This document shows positions 16,775 to 25,933 of a DNA stretch of 64,000 nt, piece by piece; within the stretch, counting starts at the first letter, position 1; every line of letters begins with the position of its first letter. The notes under the pieces were generated by a model. It saw only the letters and a list, made by a program, of their open reading frames with translations, was not told the origin of the DNA and searched no databases. The position numbers were made by a program, and so were the translations under genes. Origin of the DNA: Novosphingobium terrae (GTDB lineage Bacteria > Pseudomonadota > Alphaproteobacteria > Sphingomonadales > Sphingomonadaceae); assembly GCF_017163935.1 (NCBI RefSeq), contig NZ_JABVZR010000001.1, positions 496,001-560,000 of the forward strand. Reading direction: 5' to 3'.

Positions 16775-17734
16775 ATGAATGCGCTGTCCCTGAAAGAGTT
16801 TGCATCCATGCAGCAGGCCGACCACCACGAATTGCGCGCCTTTCTGGCCGTCGCGCGTGAGCGCAGCTTTACCCGCGCCGCCGCGCAGATGGGCCTGTCG
16901 CAATCGGCGCTGAGCCGCTCGATCGCCAATCTGGAGGCGCGGCTGGGGGTGCGTCTGCTCAACCGCACCACCCGCAGCGTGGCGCCGACGGCGGCGGGCG
17001 AGCGGCTGGCCACCGGCCTCGTGCCCCATTTCGAGGGGATCGAGGCGCAATTGGCGGCGCTGGGCGATGTGCGCGAAAGGCCCGCGGGGCTGGTGCGGAT
17101 CACCGCTGATGAAAGCGCGGCGCAATGCCTGTTGTGGCCTGCTCTGGCGCGTTTCCTGCCCGATTATCCCGATGTGGAGGTTGAGGTGGTGGTGGACAAT
17201 GCGCTGACCGATATCGTGGCGGCGGGGCTGGATGCGGGGGTGCGCTCGGGCGATATCATCGACCGCGACATGATCGCCGTGCCGATCGGCGAGGACCAGC
17301 GCATGGCCGCCGTCGCCTCTCCCGCCTATCTGGCCGGGCGCAGCCTGCCGCGCCATCCGCGCGACCTGACCGAGCACAGTTGCATCAACATCCGCCTGGC
17401 TACGCTGGGCGGCCTCTATGCCTGGGAGTTCGACCGGGACGGGCGCGAGATGCGGGTGAGGGTGGGCGGGCAGCTGACCTTCAACACCTCCGATCTGGTG
17501 GTGAAAGCCGCGCTGGATGGCTTCGGCATTGCCTTCCTGCCCGAATGCCAGCTGATGGAGCCTATCGCGGCGGGGCGCCTGATCCGCCTGCTGGAGGATT
17601 GGTGCGAGCCCTATCCGGGCTATCATCTTTATTACCCGAGCAGCAGGCAGGTCTCGCCCGCGCTGCGGGTGGTGATCGATGGATTGCGGCTTGTGCGCAG
17701 ATCTGTGAGTGCGCGCGATACGGTTGGGGATTGA
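16775..17734 (+). CDS. LysR-family transcriptional regulator
   Basis: 319-residue LysR regulator. The N-terminal helix-turn-helix (FTRAAAQMGLSQSALSRSIA, about residues 32-51) is classical. A periplasmic-binding-like effector domain (about 100-305) follows. The start at 16775 is given here; an ATG at 16808 with GAAAGAG before it gives a conventional LysR N-terminus and may be the real one. It is divergent from the zinc alcohol dehydrogenase and probably controls it and itself through the palindromes in between. The effector is unknown, possibly an aldehyde or electrophile. Confidence 0.92.
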   Translation: MNALSLKEFASMQQADHHELRAFLAVARERSFTRAAAQMGLSQSALSRSIANLEARLGVRLLNRTTRSVAPTAAGERLATGLVPHFEGIEAQLAALGDVRERPAGLVRITADESAAQCLLWPALARFLPDYPDVEVEVVVDNALTDIVAAGLDAGVRSGDIIDRDMIAVPIGEDQRMAAVASPAYLAGRSLPRHPRDLTEHSCINIRLATLGGLYAWEFDRDGREMRVRVGGQLTFNTSDLVVKAALDGFGIAFLPECQLMEPIAAGRLIRLLEDWCEPYPGYHLYYPSSRQVSPALRVVIDGLRLVRRSVSARDTVGD

Positions 17735-17801
17735 CGCGGCGCGCGAAAGGCAGCAAGAGCGCCGCTTCCCGGACCTGGAAGCCAAGGCTTTCAGACTTTG
17801 G

Positions 17802-17877
17802 GGGCGATTAGCTCAGTTGGTAGAGCGCTTCCTTTACACGGAAGATGTCGGCGGTTCGAGCCCGTCATCGCCCACCA
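17802..17877 (+). tRNA. tRNA-Val (anticodon TAC)
   Basis: Complete 76-nt cloverleaf including CCA. The acceptor GGGCGAT pairs with ATCGCCC. The D arm is in AGCTCAGTTGGTAGAGC. Anticodon stem CTTCC/GGAAG has loop TTTACAC, giving anticodon TAC. The T loop TTCGAGC is intact. The CCA is encoded. Confidence 0.97.
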
Positions 17878-17934
17878 TCGGATTTTCAATAAAATCAGAT
17901 GTTTGCATGATGGCGGCCCGGGCGGGCCTGCCTC

Positions 17935-18462
17935 TTATGTCTCGTGCAGATAGCGATCCAGCGCTGTGGTCTTCACCAGTGCGACAGGCTCTTGCCAGCC
18001 TTCTTGCAGAGTCACGGTGGTTTCGGCCAGCTTGCGGTTGGTTCTCGTGGTAAAGCGCACCTGCGCCGGGCTGGTGGTCTCGGCCACAGAGGCGGGTTGG
18101 CCCGCCAGCCGATAGGAGATCGTCGCCATGCAGGACAGGCGGTGATGCGATAGGCCCTGTTCGCCCTGCCGCTCGACAGAGGTTTCGATCAGCAGCAGCG
18201 GCTTGTTGCGCAGATCGTCCAGCTGCTGGAACAGGCTGGCTTGTCCATCCCCCAGCCGCTGGCGCTGGGCAAAGCCCGGCGTGTGGCGCGCCTCGGTCAG
18301 GGCGCGGCCATAGATCTGGTCGAGCAGGGCAATCTTGACCTCGGGGGCGTCGCAGGAGGGAGCCTCTCCCGCGATGGCGCTCAGCAGGCCGGAGGCCCTG
18401 ATGCTGGCGGGCAGCAGCGCACTTGCCAGCAGGCCCATGCCGCAGATCATCATCACTTTCAT
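17935..18462 (-). CDS. Secreted hypothetical protein
   Basis: 175-residue protein with a signal peptide (MKVMMICGMGLLASALLPAS...). The mature part has two Cys (APSCDAPEV and HRLSCMATI) and beta-type segments. I do not recognise the family. AGGAAGGAG lies 9 bp before the ATG at 18462, which decides this start over the longer frame to 18516. It stands alone, 58 bp from the tRNA-Val and divergent from the OmpV gene. Probably periplasmic. Confidence 0.7.
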   Translation of the reverse strand: MKVMMICGMGLLASALLPASIRASGLLSAIAGEAPSCDAPEVKIALLDQIYGRALTEARHTPGFAQRQRLGDGQASLFQQLDDLRNKPLLLIETSVERQGEQGLSHHRLSCMATISYRLAGQPASVAETTSPAQVRFTTRTNRKLAETTVTLQEGWQEPVALVKTTALDRYLHET

Positions 18463-18636
18463 GGGGGCTGTCTCCTTCCTGCCGCCTGAAAGGGAAGGAT
18501 ACGCCATAGGGGTCAAGCATCGCTTGCGGGCGCATCAGGGCCCATTCCCTAGGGCGCCGGTAAGGCCGGGGATACGGCCAGAGCGCGGCAGGGCGCCGCT
18601 GGGCCAAGCCAAAGCGGACGCAACATCGCGGTTTCT

Positions 18637-18661
18637 CACGCGTTTCGACATGAAACGTGTG
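18637..18661 (+). promoter_or_regulatory. Inverted repeat before the MipA/OmpV gene
   Basis: CACGCGTTTC (18637-18646) and GAAACGTGTG (18652-18661) form a 10-bp inverted repeat with one mismatch and 5-nt spacing. It ends next to the GGGGGAG ribosome-binding site of the OmpV gene at 18673. It could be an operator or a hairpin at the 5' end of the mRNA. Confidence 0.4.
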
Positions 18662-18672
18662 GGGGAGAACGC

Positions 18673-19548
18673 ATGCAGATTGCCCATGGACTGGCTGGAA
18701 TCTTTCTTGCTCTGACGCCGGTGGCCGCTTTGGCCCAGAGCGATGCTGCTCCCCAGACTCCCCCCCAGAGCGCCTCGCCACCCGAGAAAAATGTGCTCGA
18801 AGGCAATTACCTGACCATCGGCGGCGGCGCGGTGATCGGGCCCAGCTATGAGGGCTCGAACAATTACGTCGTCTTTCCCATTCCTGCGATCCAGGGGAAG
18901 GTGGCGGGCGTGGCGATCAACCCGCGCGCCGGCGGTGTGGCGCTGGATTTCGTGCCCGATCCCAAGGGGGCGAAGGTGGGCTTCATGCTCGGCCCCACGG
19001 CCACCTATTCCGCCAACCGCGATCGCCATATCGCCGACCCGGTGGTGCGCGCCGCCGGGCGGCTGGACGCCGATCTGGCGGTGGGGGCCAGCACCGGGGT
19101 GACGCTTTACCGGGTGCTCGACAAATATGACAGCCTGTCGGCGGCGGTGGATGTGAAATGGGATGTGCATGGGCCGCATGGCGGCATGCAGATTTCGCCT
19201 TCGGTGAGTTATCTCACGCCGCTCAGCAAGGCGCTGGTGGTGGCGCTGTCGGTCTCGGCCAAGCATGTGAATGATGATTACGCCGATTATTACTATTCGG
19301 TCTCGCCCGCGCAGAGCTTTGCCAGCGGGCTGCCGCTCTATCGCGCGAAGGGCGGCTGGGCCAGCGTGGGGGCGACGATGGTGGTGGGCTATTCGCTCTC
19401 GGGCGATTTGCGCAAGGGTGGTTTCTCGCTGGTGGGGATCGCGGGTTATTCGCGGCTGCTGAATGACGCCAGCGACAATCCCTATACCTCGATCCGCGGC
19501 TCGCCCACACAGCTGGTGGGCGGCGCGGGAATCGCCTTTACCTTCTGA
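18673..19548 (+). CDS. MipA/OmpV family outer-membrane protein
   Basis: 291-residue outer-membrane beta-barrel. The signal peptide ends at ALAQ (about residue 22), then a short Pro/Ser-rich linker. Family elements include YLTIGGGAVIGPSYEGSNNY and AIQGKVAGVAINPRAGGVAL. The chain ends GGAGIAFTF, with a terminal aromatic residue as expected for barrel insertion. Family members are linked to scaffolding of murein enzymes or outer-membrane stress responses; the role here is not defined. Its stop codon directly abuts the stop of the convergent TadG gene, so no terminator fits between them. Confidence 0.88.
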   Translation: MQIAHGLAGIFLALTPVAALAQSDAAPQTPPQSASPPEKNVLEGNYLTIGGGAVIGPSYEGSNNYVVFPIPAIQGKVAGVAINPRAGGVALDFVPDPKGAKVGFMLGPTATYSANRDRHIADPVVRAAGRLDADLAVGASTGVTLYRVLDKYDSLSAAVDVKWDVHGPHGGMQISPSVSYLTPLSKALVVALSVSAKHVNDDYADYYYSVSPAQSFASGLPLYRAKGGWASVGATMVVGYSLSGDLRKGGFSLVGIAGYSRLLNDASDNPYTSIRGSPTQLVGGAGIAFTF

Positions 19549-21411
19549 TCACTGCACCAGTCGGGCCGACTGCACGGCCATGGCGAAGAGCGTGTTGAGC
19601 GCGGCAGAGACGTCGCCATCGGTGGAGACGGTCTGCATCAGATAGGTGCCGTCGGTGTTCTGGGTGGCGCATTGCTGAAGCATCGACTGGACCTGCGGGA
19701 CATTCGTGGAGGCAATCGAGTTGAAACTGGTGTTTCCAGTGTAGTTGATCGTTTCAGGAATGTACTGCGTGTAAAGGATCGCGATGCGCGAATATTTCTT
19801 GATCGCGGTGCATGCATTGATGTTGCTTGTGGTCAGCTGGGTGACACCGTCAGTGGCGTTGCTCGACATGCCATCGGTGATGATGATCAGCACGCTCTGT
19901 GGTGATGCCGTGGTGCCCAGCCCCTTGCTTTGAGGCAGGATGGTGCTTTGCAAGGCGGCAAGTGTCGTGTTGAAATCGGTGTCCTTGTTGTTGGTTGTGC
20001 TGACCGTGCCGGTCGCGCTGTCCGCCCATTGGATGTTCGCGGGCAGCAAGGGCACATGGTTGGTGTCGCCCAGCGAGGGAAAGGTCAGATTCTGCAATGT
20101 GGAGACGGACGTCATCGTGCCGAATTGCTGATCGGCCTTGATCTTGGCATAGGTTTGGCCCAGCGCCACCGGACTGCCCAGATTGAAGGTGAAGAACTGC
20201 ATCTGATAGGTCGGCGGGCTGCTGGTTTTCGCATATTGCTGCTGCACGCCATAGGCATAGGTGATCAGGTTGGCCGCCGCGCTCTGTTCGGCATCGGTGC
20301 GCAGCGAAATCGTGCCGCCACCCGGATAGACGGTGCTGTAATTCTTCACCAGCCAGAAGGTGTCGGGAAAGTTGACCGAGGGCGTGTAGGTCTTGGTGCT
20401 GGTCGATGTCGAGGTGACGGGCTGACCTTTTTTATTGGTCGTCGTGGTCGTCGTTGTGGTCACCACATCATAGGACAGCGTTGCGGGATTGGCAGCGCTG
20501 TAGAGGCTGGAATTGTATCCGGTACAATAGGTCATCACCTTGGTGCTGCTGACCGAATATTTGACGTAGTTGGACCAGACTGCGGTGGCGGTGACATTCG
20601 CATTGGTGCCCAGCGGATTGCCATTGCTGTCATAGACGCTGTTGTCAGTGCAGGATACGCGGAAGAAGGGTGTGTTGTTGTTGTCCGTGCTGGGGCTGTT
20701 GTTGATGTAGATGGCGTATTTCTTGGCGTCGATCACATAGACGCCACCGTTCCATGCCTGCATATCGTTGGAATGGCAGGCAAAGTCGCAGCCATCCGTG
20801 CGCGTGCTGCCTCTGCTCAGAACGGAAGGTTCACCGCTCCACCAGGCTGCCGCCGTCAGATTGGCGATGCCGCTGCTGGTGGTGGGCAGCAGCATGGAGG
20901 GCGAGGTGTCCATCGCGATGTAGAAATTGATGCTGGGCGGCGCCGAGGCGCTGGCCACCGATGTGCCGCCGATGGTCAGATTGGCCATCTTCAGAATGGC
21001 GCCGAAGATGTTGGTCGAGGTGGCGGTGTAGGTGAAGGTGGTCTTGCGCAAGGTGGCCAGACTGCCTCCCGCCGTATCGTTCACATTGGCATGGCGCGAC
21101 ACCACGGTCAGGCCGGACAGCCCTTTGATCTGCTCGTCGAACATCGTTTCAGCGGCGGCCTCCACCTGCGTGTCATCGGTGATGCTCAGCAGCGTGGGGT
21201 CCACCGTGGCCAGAGCGGCGGCATCGGCTGCGGCATCCAGCTTGGTCTGCAGCCTTTGCGCGCGGGCGTAATCGATGCCGAAACCCACCGCCACCATCAG
21301 CAAGGGAATCGCCGCCCCTGTCATCAGCAGCACATTGCCGCGCCGGTCGGCACGCAAGCGGCGGAAGAAGGCAACCAGGCGATCCGGCAGGTGAAGGGGC
21401 AAGGGGGGCAT
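19549..21411 (-). CDS. TadG-like pilus-assembly protein with von Willebrand A domain
   Basis: 620-residue TadG-type protein. An N-terminal basic segment and one membrane helix (about 27-47, GNVLLMTGAAIPLLMVAVGF) form the TadE/G-like anchor. Then comes a long periplasmic vWA-like domain. The metal site reads DTSPS (168-172), and a later strand IIITDGMSS fits the fold. The protein is very rich in Ser, Thr and Asn and has a run of eight Thr before NKKGQPV. It is the last of three minor-pilin-like genes (TadE, TadE, TadG). No secretion ATPase or CpaB-F genes lie nearby, so the rest of the Tad system must be elsewhere. Confidence 0.85.
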   Translation of the reverse strand: MPPLPLHLPDRLVAFFRRLRADRRGNVLLMTGAAIPLLMVAVGFGIDYARAQRLQTKLDAAADAAALATVDPTLLSITDDTQVEAAAETMFDEQIKGLSGLTVVSRHANVNDTAGGSLATLRKTTFTYTATSTNIFGAILKMANLTIGGTSVASASAPPSINFYIAMDTSPSMLLPTTSSGIANLTAAAWWSGEPSVLSRGSTRTDGCDFACHSNDMQAWNGGVYVIDAKKYAIYINNSPSTDNNNTPFFRVSCTDNSVYDSNGNPLGTNANVTATAVWSNYVKYSVSSTKVMTYCTGYNSSLYSAANPATLSYDVVTTTTTTTTNKKGQPVTSTSTSTKTYTPSVNFPDTFWLVKNYSTVYPGGGTISLRTDAEQSAAANLITYAYGVQQQYAKTSSPPTYQMQFFTFNLGSPVALGQTYAKIKADQQFGTMTSVSTLQNLTFPSLGDTNHVPLLPANIQWADSATGTVSTTNNKDTDFNTTLAALQSTILPQSKGLGTTASPQSVLIIITDGMSSNATDGVTQLTTSNINACTAIKKYSRIAILYTQYIPETINYTGNTSFNSIASTNVPQVQSMLQQCATQNTDGTYLMQTVSTDGDVSAALNTLFAMAVQSARLVQ

Positions 21412-21441
21412 CGGGGGGAGGCGCCTTTTTTCGGGGAAGCG

Positions 21442-22023
21442 TCAGTTGAGCCGGGGGCTCATGTAAATCTGGTCGGCCATGGTGCTGCCCATGTTCTGCA
21501 GATAGGTGATCACCGGTGTGTAGGTGTAGGCCGCCTGCCCATAGAACAGATAGGCCCCGGCGGTGCCTGCCACGCCGGTGGCGCAGGCATTGCTGGTTGT
21601 CGGCACCATGGGCGAGCTGATCACGCCGGCCGGCACCGAGACCACCGAGCCGGCAGTCAGCGTGGGCGTGGCGGTGGTGCTGCCGGTCTGGGCCTGGCTC
21701 CACACCACATAGGCGTGGGACGTGTCACAGACCCGCAATTGCGCGATCTGGACGGCAGCCTTGCTGGTGTCGAAGGGGCTCATCACCAGCTGGGCGCTGC
21801 TCATATAGGTGGTGACGGTGGTGGTGGCCGGCGCGCTGGTGGGCGAGATGCTGCGGCTGGCCAGATCGGTCAGCGCGCGCGTGGTAGCAGTGACCTTGCG
21901 ATAGCAGGAGATCATGTCCGACAGCACATAGCTGCCCACGAACAGCGTGATCAGCACGGGCAGCACAATGGCGAATTCCACCATCGCCACGCCGCTTTCA
22001 TTCTGCGCGAGCCGCCTCAGCAT
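21442..22023 (-). CDS. TadE-family pseudopilin-like protein
   Basis: 193-residue protein with the TadE-like N-terminus RLAQNESGVAMVEFAIVLPV. A conserved Glu sits in the hydrophobic helix, as in prepilin-type anchors. The rest is Ser/Thr/Ala-rich and likely extracytoplasmic. The start at 22023 overlaps the upstream gene by 7 bp, indicating translational coupling; longer frames run inside that gene. TadG follows after 30 bp. Confidence 0.85.
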   Translation of the reverse strand: MLRRLAQNESGVAMVEFAIVLPVLITLFVGSYVLSDMISCYRKVTATTRALTDLASRSISPTSAPATTTVTTYMSSAQLVMSPFDTSKAAVQIAQLRVCDTSHAYVVWSQAQTGSTTATPTLTAGSVVSVPAGVISSPMVPTTSNACATGVAGTAGAYLFYGQAAYTYTPVITYLQNMGSTMADQIYMSPRLN

Positions 22024-22787
22024 GTCTTGGCCACTCCGGTGGAATCGAGAGGGCACAGATATTGCTCGACGGTGAAGGTGTAGGTCGCCAGGATCAGGCG
22101 GTTGTTGCCATAGGGCTGGTTGACGAAATTGAGCCCCAGCGGTCCGGCCACGGTGGGCCACAGATAGGCCAGCTGCATGATCACCAGACGGCCCTGCGTG
22201 CTGCCGATGCCGTCGCTGCCGGTGGTCTTGCCGTCGCAGCTGACCGTACCGAAGCCGGCGCTGGTGCCGGTGACCTGCTGGGAGGTCTTGTCATAGGTGT
22301 AGGTTGGCACGGTGATGGTGGGCGCGCTGCAACTGGTGGGCACCACCTGCACATTCACTGTCAGCCGGTTGCAGCTCAGAAAGGGCGGCAGGGAGCCGGC
22401 GTAGGAGACGGCGGTGTTGTTGGCATCCGTGCCGGAAATGCCGTTGCAGACCGCGCTCTTGAAATCGCTGGCTGCGACGCCGGGATTGCTCTGGCCGGAG
22501 AGGGTGAGGCTCTGCACCGCGCCGGTCATCACCAGGCGTGAGGCATTCTCCACCGCGCTTTCCAGCCCCTGCTGGGCCAGATAGATCAGCGCTATGTGGA
22601 GAATACCCAGCACCAGCGCAATAAAGGCCGGGGCCACAAGCGCGAATTCCATCGCCACGCCGCCCTCCTGAGCCTGAGGCAGGCGCACCAGCCGCCGCCG
22701 GACCCGCCGCCCGAATTCCTTTGCGAATTCAGGCAGGCGTCGGGCGATTCGCAAACCGGGTTGGGGGGCAGGCCGGGGAAGCGTCAT
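22017..22787 (-). CDS. TadE-family pseudopilin-like protein
   Basis: 256-residue protein with a basic N-terminus, then QEGGVAMEFALVAPAFIALV, the TadE-type anchor with the conserved Glu. The remaining 190 residues are Ser/Thr/Gly-rich with several Cys. The ATG at 22787 is the first good start; an upstream TTG at 22814 is possible. It is the first gene of the TadE-TadE-TadG unit and overlaps the second. Confidence 0.83.
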   Translation of the reverse strand: MTLPRPAPQPGLRIARRLPEFAKEFGRRVRRRLVRLPQAQEGGVAMEFALVAPAFIALVLGILHIALIYLAQQGLESAVENASRLVMTGAVQSLTLSGQSNPGVAASDFKSAVCNGISGTDANNTAVSYAGSLPPFLSCNRLTVNVQVVPTSCSAPTITVPTYTYDKTSQQVTGTSAGFGTVSCDGKTTGSDGIGSTQGRLVIMQLAYLWPTVAGPLGLNFVNQPYGNNRLILATYTFTVEQYLCPLDSTGVAKTC

Positions 22788-22870
22788 GCCACCCCGATAG
22801 GAGGATATCTGCAAATATACGGTTAAGGCGGTGGAAGGTTTTCAAGGCCTTTGACGCCTGCCGCGCCGGC

Positions 22871-23893
22871 TCACCCCGCCAGATGCAGCAGGGCGATCAC
22901 CAGCGCGAAAAGCGGATAGAGCAGCCCCATGCCCGCCAGCAGCCAGCGGCTGATCGCGCCGCGCGTAAAGGCCACTGCCATGATCAGGATGGCGGTCATG
23001 GTGGCGGCGGCAGCCACCAGCAGAGGGGCACTCAGGTGCCAGGGGGTGAAGAACAGGCCCAGCGCGGTGGGGATCGTCGCCTGGATCATCATTGCGCCCG
23101 AAATGTTGGCCAGCGCCAGGCGGTACTTGCCCTGCCTCACCCAGATCACGGCGTTCATCGTCTCGGGCAGCTCGGTGGCGATGGGGCTGAGCAGCAGCGC
23201 CAGCAATTGCGGACGCAGGCCCAGCGCGGGGCCCAGATGCTCAAGCTGGGCCACAAAGGTGCGCGAGGCAAAGAAGATCACCACCAGCGCGGCCAGAGTC
23301 TGGATCAGCGCCATGGCGGTGGCAGGCTCGGCGCGGCCCGGCTGGAACTTCAGGGGCTCCAGCTCTTCCTCTTCATCCTCGCTCTCGCCGGAGATTTCCT
23401 GACGGACATAGAAGGCATAGGCGGCAAGGAAGGCGAGACCCAGCCAGGGCTTCCACGCAAAGACCAGCACGCCCAGCAGGATCTTGGCGGCGAAGATCGC
23501 CATAAACCAGACCTGATCCTTGCTCAGGCGCCTGAACTCCTCACGCACGGCGGCGGTGACGGGCAGATGGCGCCCGCACAGGATCAGCGAAAAGCCCACG
23601 GTGGCATAGGCAATGGTGGACAGCGCCAGAGGCCCGCCCAGCGCCGCGCCCACGCCCAGTTCCTTGGAGGCGGCGCCCGCGCCAAAGGCCACGGCCACCA
23701 GCGTCACCACGCTTTCAGGCAGCGCCGTGCCGAAAGCGGCCAGAATGGTGCCGGTGGCCTTTTGCCCAACTGCCATCTTCTGGCCGACCCATTCCACGCC
23801 GTTCACGAAGAACTCGCAGGCCAGATAGATCACCACGGCTGACCCCAGCAGCAGGGCGATGTTCGGCCAGATGGCCAACAAGGTCGCGGACAT
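22871..23893 (-). CDS. Sodium/calcium exchanger family membrane protein
   Basis: 340-residue cation antiporter of the CaCA family. Both alpha repeats are present: GTALPESVVTLVAVAFG near residues 53-69 and SPIATELPETMNAVIW near 236-251, with their acidic and Pro residues. About ten membrane helices are predicted, with an acidic cytoplasmic loop (SGESEDEEEELEPLK) in the middle. The ATG at 23893 gives a normal membrane start; the longer frame adds unconserved residues. It is 83 bp from the Tad unit on the same strand. Confidence 0.87.
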   Translation of the reverse strand: MSATLLAIWPNIALLLGSAVVIYLACEFFVNGVEWVGQKMAVGQKATGTILAAFGTALPESVVTLVAVAFGAGAASKELGVGAALGGPLALSTIAYATVGFSLILCGRHLPVTAAVREEFRRLSKDQVWFMAIFAAKILLGVLVFAWKPWLGLAFLAAYAFYVRQEISGESEDEEEELEPLKFQPGRAEPATAMALIQTLAALVVIFFASRTFVAQLEHLGPALGLRPQLLALLLSPIATELPETMNAVIWVRQGKYRLALANISGAMMIQATIPTALGLFFTPWHLSAPLLVAAAATMTAILIMAVAFTRGAISRWLLAGMGLLYPLFALVIALLHLAG

Positions 23894-24156
23894 GAACGCA
23901 TAACTCCGGGGCCGGGTGACAGAACGCATGAATGCAGCCCATGCCCGGCCCGGACACGCGCTCATTCATGGTCTCGTCAAGCCGGTCAGGCCGTGCGCGC
24001 CATGGCTGGAAGCCAAGTGTGTTGACGCGAACCCCGCATATGAAAAAGCGCGGGCGACTACTCCCCAGGAAGCGGGGCGCATCTGCCTTGGGGGGGATGG
24101 TTTGTCAAGGTGGCGCGCATGGGGATGCCGTAATCGGTTGACGCCGGGGTCTGATG

Positions 24157-24181
24157 CCGGTTGAAGCCGCTGATCAACCGG
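24157..24181 (+). promoter_or_regulatory. 8-bp inverted repeat at the ribosome-binding site of the TPP enzyme
   Basis: CCGGTTGA (24157-24164) is repeated in inverse as TCAACCGG (24174-24181) with 9-nt spacing. Its end touches the GGAGAGG site that serves the ATG at 24198. It may be an operator or an RNA hairpin limiting translation. The rest of the 304-bp gap from 23894 holds no recognisable gene, RNA or repeat. Confidence 0.45.
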
Positions 24182-24197
24182 AGAGGACCACAACGCA

Positions 24198-25904
24198 ATG
24201 GGCAGGCAGGCAGGCATGGCGGATGCGATCCTCGATGCGCTGGAGGCGCGCGGCGGGCGCTGCCTTGTCGGCATTCCCGATCCGGCCTTCCTGACACTGT
24301 TCCAGCGCGCCGAGCAGCGCGGCTTCACGCTGATCTCGCCTCATCACGAGGCGGCGGGCGGCTTTATGGCCGAGGCCGCCGCGCGCCTGACGGGCAAGTC
24401 TGTGGCGGTGGCGCTCTCGCCCGGGCCGGGGGTGGCCAATGCGCTGCCCGCCATGGCCTGTGCTTTGGCGGAGAAGGCCCCGGTGCTGTTTCTGGGCGGC
24501 GCGCGCGGCGCTTTGCGCGAACCGCATCTGCGCGGTCGTTTCCAATATGGCGACCAGATGGCGATGGTGGCGGGCGTGGTGAAGCATGCCGCGCGGATCG
24601 AAAACGCGCATGATGCGCGCCAGACCATCACGCAGGCGCTGGATGTGGCGCTGTCGGGCACACCCGGCCCGGCCTATCTCGATTGCGCATTCCCGGCGAT
24701 GCTGGGGCAGGCCGAGGATGCGATCCTGCCCTTGCCCGCGCCCGTTGCCCCCGCGTTACAGGCCCTGCAACAGGCGGTGCACTTGCTGGAACAGGCGAAG
24801 GCACCGATGCTGCTGGTTGGCCATGGGCTGAGCACGGCGGCGCGCGTGGCCGCTGGCGCTCTGGTGCAACGGCTGGGGTGCCCGGTGGTGCTGACGCCCG
24901 GGGCTTCGGCACTGCCCGGGGTGGGGGCGCTTTGTTTCCCTTATGCTTTCTCCCCGGTGGCCGCAGAGATCATCGCCCAGTCCGATCTGGTGCTGGCCGT
25001 GGGCACGGCGCTGGGTGAGGCGGTGCATTTCGGTCGCCGCCGCCATTGGAAAGCTGGCGACGAGGCGCGCCGCTGGATCGCCATCACAACGGATCAGGAG
25101 GGTCTGGAAGCCAATCGCCCTATCGATCTGGTCCTGACCGGTGAGGCGGAACTGACCCTCCGCATGGTGGAGCAGCAGCTTCCCAAGCTGAATACGAGGG
25201 TCGATCTGTCCGCCTGGCAGCAGGCCGAGGCGGCGCGCATCGCCGCATGGGATGAGGTGGCGCGCAGTCATCCCGCCGCCCCCATCCATCCCGCCCGGCT
25301 GGTCAGCGAGGCGATGGCCGTCCTGCCGCCCGAAGCGCTGCTGGTGCGTGACGGCGGGGCAGGGGTGCTGTTCCAGCTGTCGCGCGGCGGGGCGCATGAG
25401 GGCGGTGTGCTGTGGAGCCGTGCCTTTGCTCATCTGGGCACCGGCCTGCCCTATGCCATTGGCGCTCTGGCGGTGGAACAGGCGATGGGTTTGGCGCCGC
25501 GTCCGGCATGGTTGCTGACGGGCGATTCAGCGCTGCTGTTTCATATCTCTGAATTGGAAACGGCGGTGCGGCTGGGGCTGAAGATCGTCTGCGTGGTCGC
25601 CGCGGATCACCAATGGGGGCTGGAAGCGGCGGCCTATCGCCAGCAATCGGGCGAAGAGGCTCCACGCCCCGGCACGCTATGGAGCAAGGCGACGCGCTTT
25701 GACCGCATCGCTCAGGGCTTCGGCGCCGAGGGGCTCTATGTGGAGCATGCTTCGGATTTGCCCGCTGCCTTTGCCGCAGCCAAGGCAGCGCAAGGTCCGG
25801 TGGTGATCCATGTGGCGGTGGATGCGCAGGCCAATGGCCGCGATCTGCCCGGCTGGGCCGAGCTGGCCAGCTGGTACTCCGATGGGATGATGCCCCCGCG
25901 CTGA
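24198..25904 (+). CDS. Thiamine-pyrophosphate enzyme, acetolactate-synthase-like
   Basis: 568-residue protein with the three domains of the TPP enzyme family. The N-terminal PYR domain has the cofactor-activating Glu in PHHEAAGGFMAEAAAR. The central domain spans about 190-320. The C-terminal TPP domain has LTGDSALLFHISELETA as the metal/cofactor motif. It is more divergent than IlvB and lacks a neighbouring small subunit, so a role in branched-chain synthesis is unlikely. Decarboxylase, carboligase or benzoylformate-type activity cannot be told apart. GGAGAGG fixes the start. Confidence 0.85.
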   Translation: MGRQAGMADAILDALEARGGRCLVGIPDPAFLTLFQRAEQRGFTLISPHHEAAGGFMAEAAARLTGKSVAVALSPGPGVANALPAMACALAEKAPVLFLGGARGALREPHLRGRFQYGDQMAMVAGVVKHAARIENAHDARQTITQALDVALSGTPGPAYLDCAFPAMLGQAEDAILPLPAPVAPALQALQQAVHLLEQAKAPMLLVGHGLSTAARVAAGALVQRLGCPVVLTPGASALPGVGALCFPYAFSPVAAEIIAQSDLVLAVGTALGEAVHFGRRRHWKAGDEARRWIAITTDQEGLEANRPIDLVLTGEAELTLRMVEQQLPKLNTRVDLSAWQQAEAARIAAWDEVARSHPAAPIHPARLVSEAMAVLPPEALLVRDGGAGVLFQLSRGGAHEGGVLWSRAFAHLGTGLPYAIGALAVEQAMGLAPRPAWLLTGDSALLFHISELETAVRLGLKIVCVVAADHQWGLEAAAYRQQSGEEAPRPGTLWSKATRFDRIAQGFGAEGLYVEHASDLPAAFAAAKAAQGPVVIHVAVDAQANGRDLPGWAELASWYSDGMMPPR

Positions 25905-25933
25905 TGGCTCGGCACGGGGGGCAGTGGGGGAGG

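Noticed and set aside
19930..22083. 717-codon plus-strand frame opposite the Tad genes
   Set aside because: Runs across two gene boundaries of the opposite strand and has the Gly/Arg/His/Gln composition of an antisense frame.
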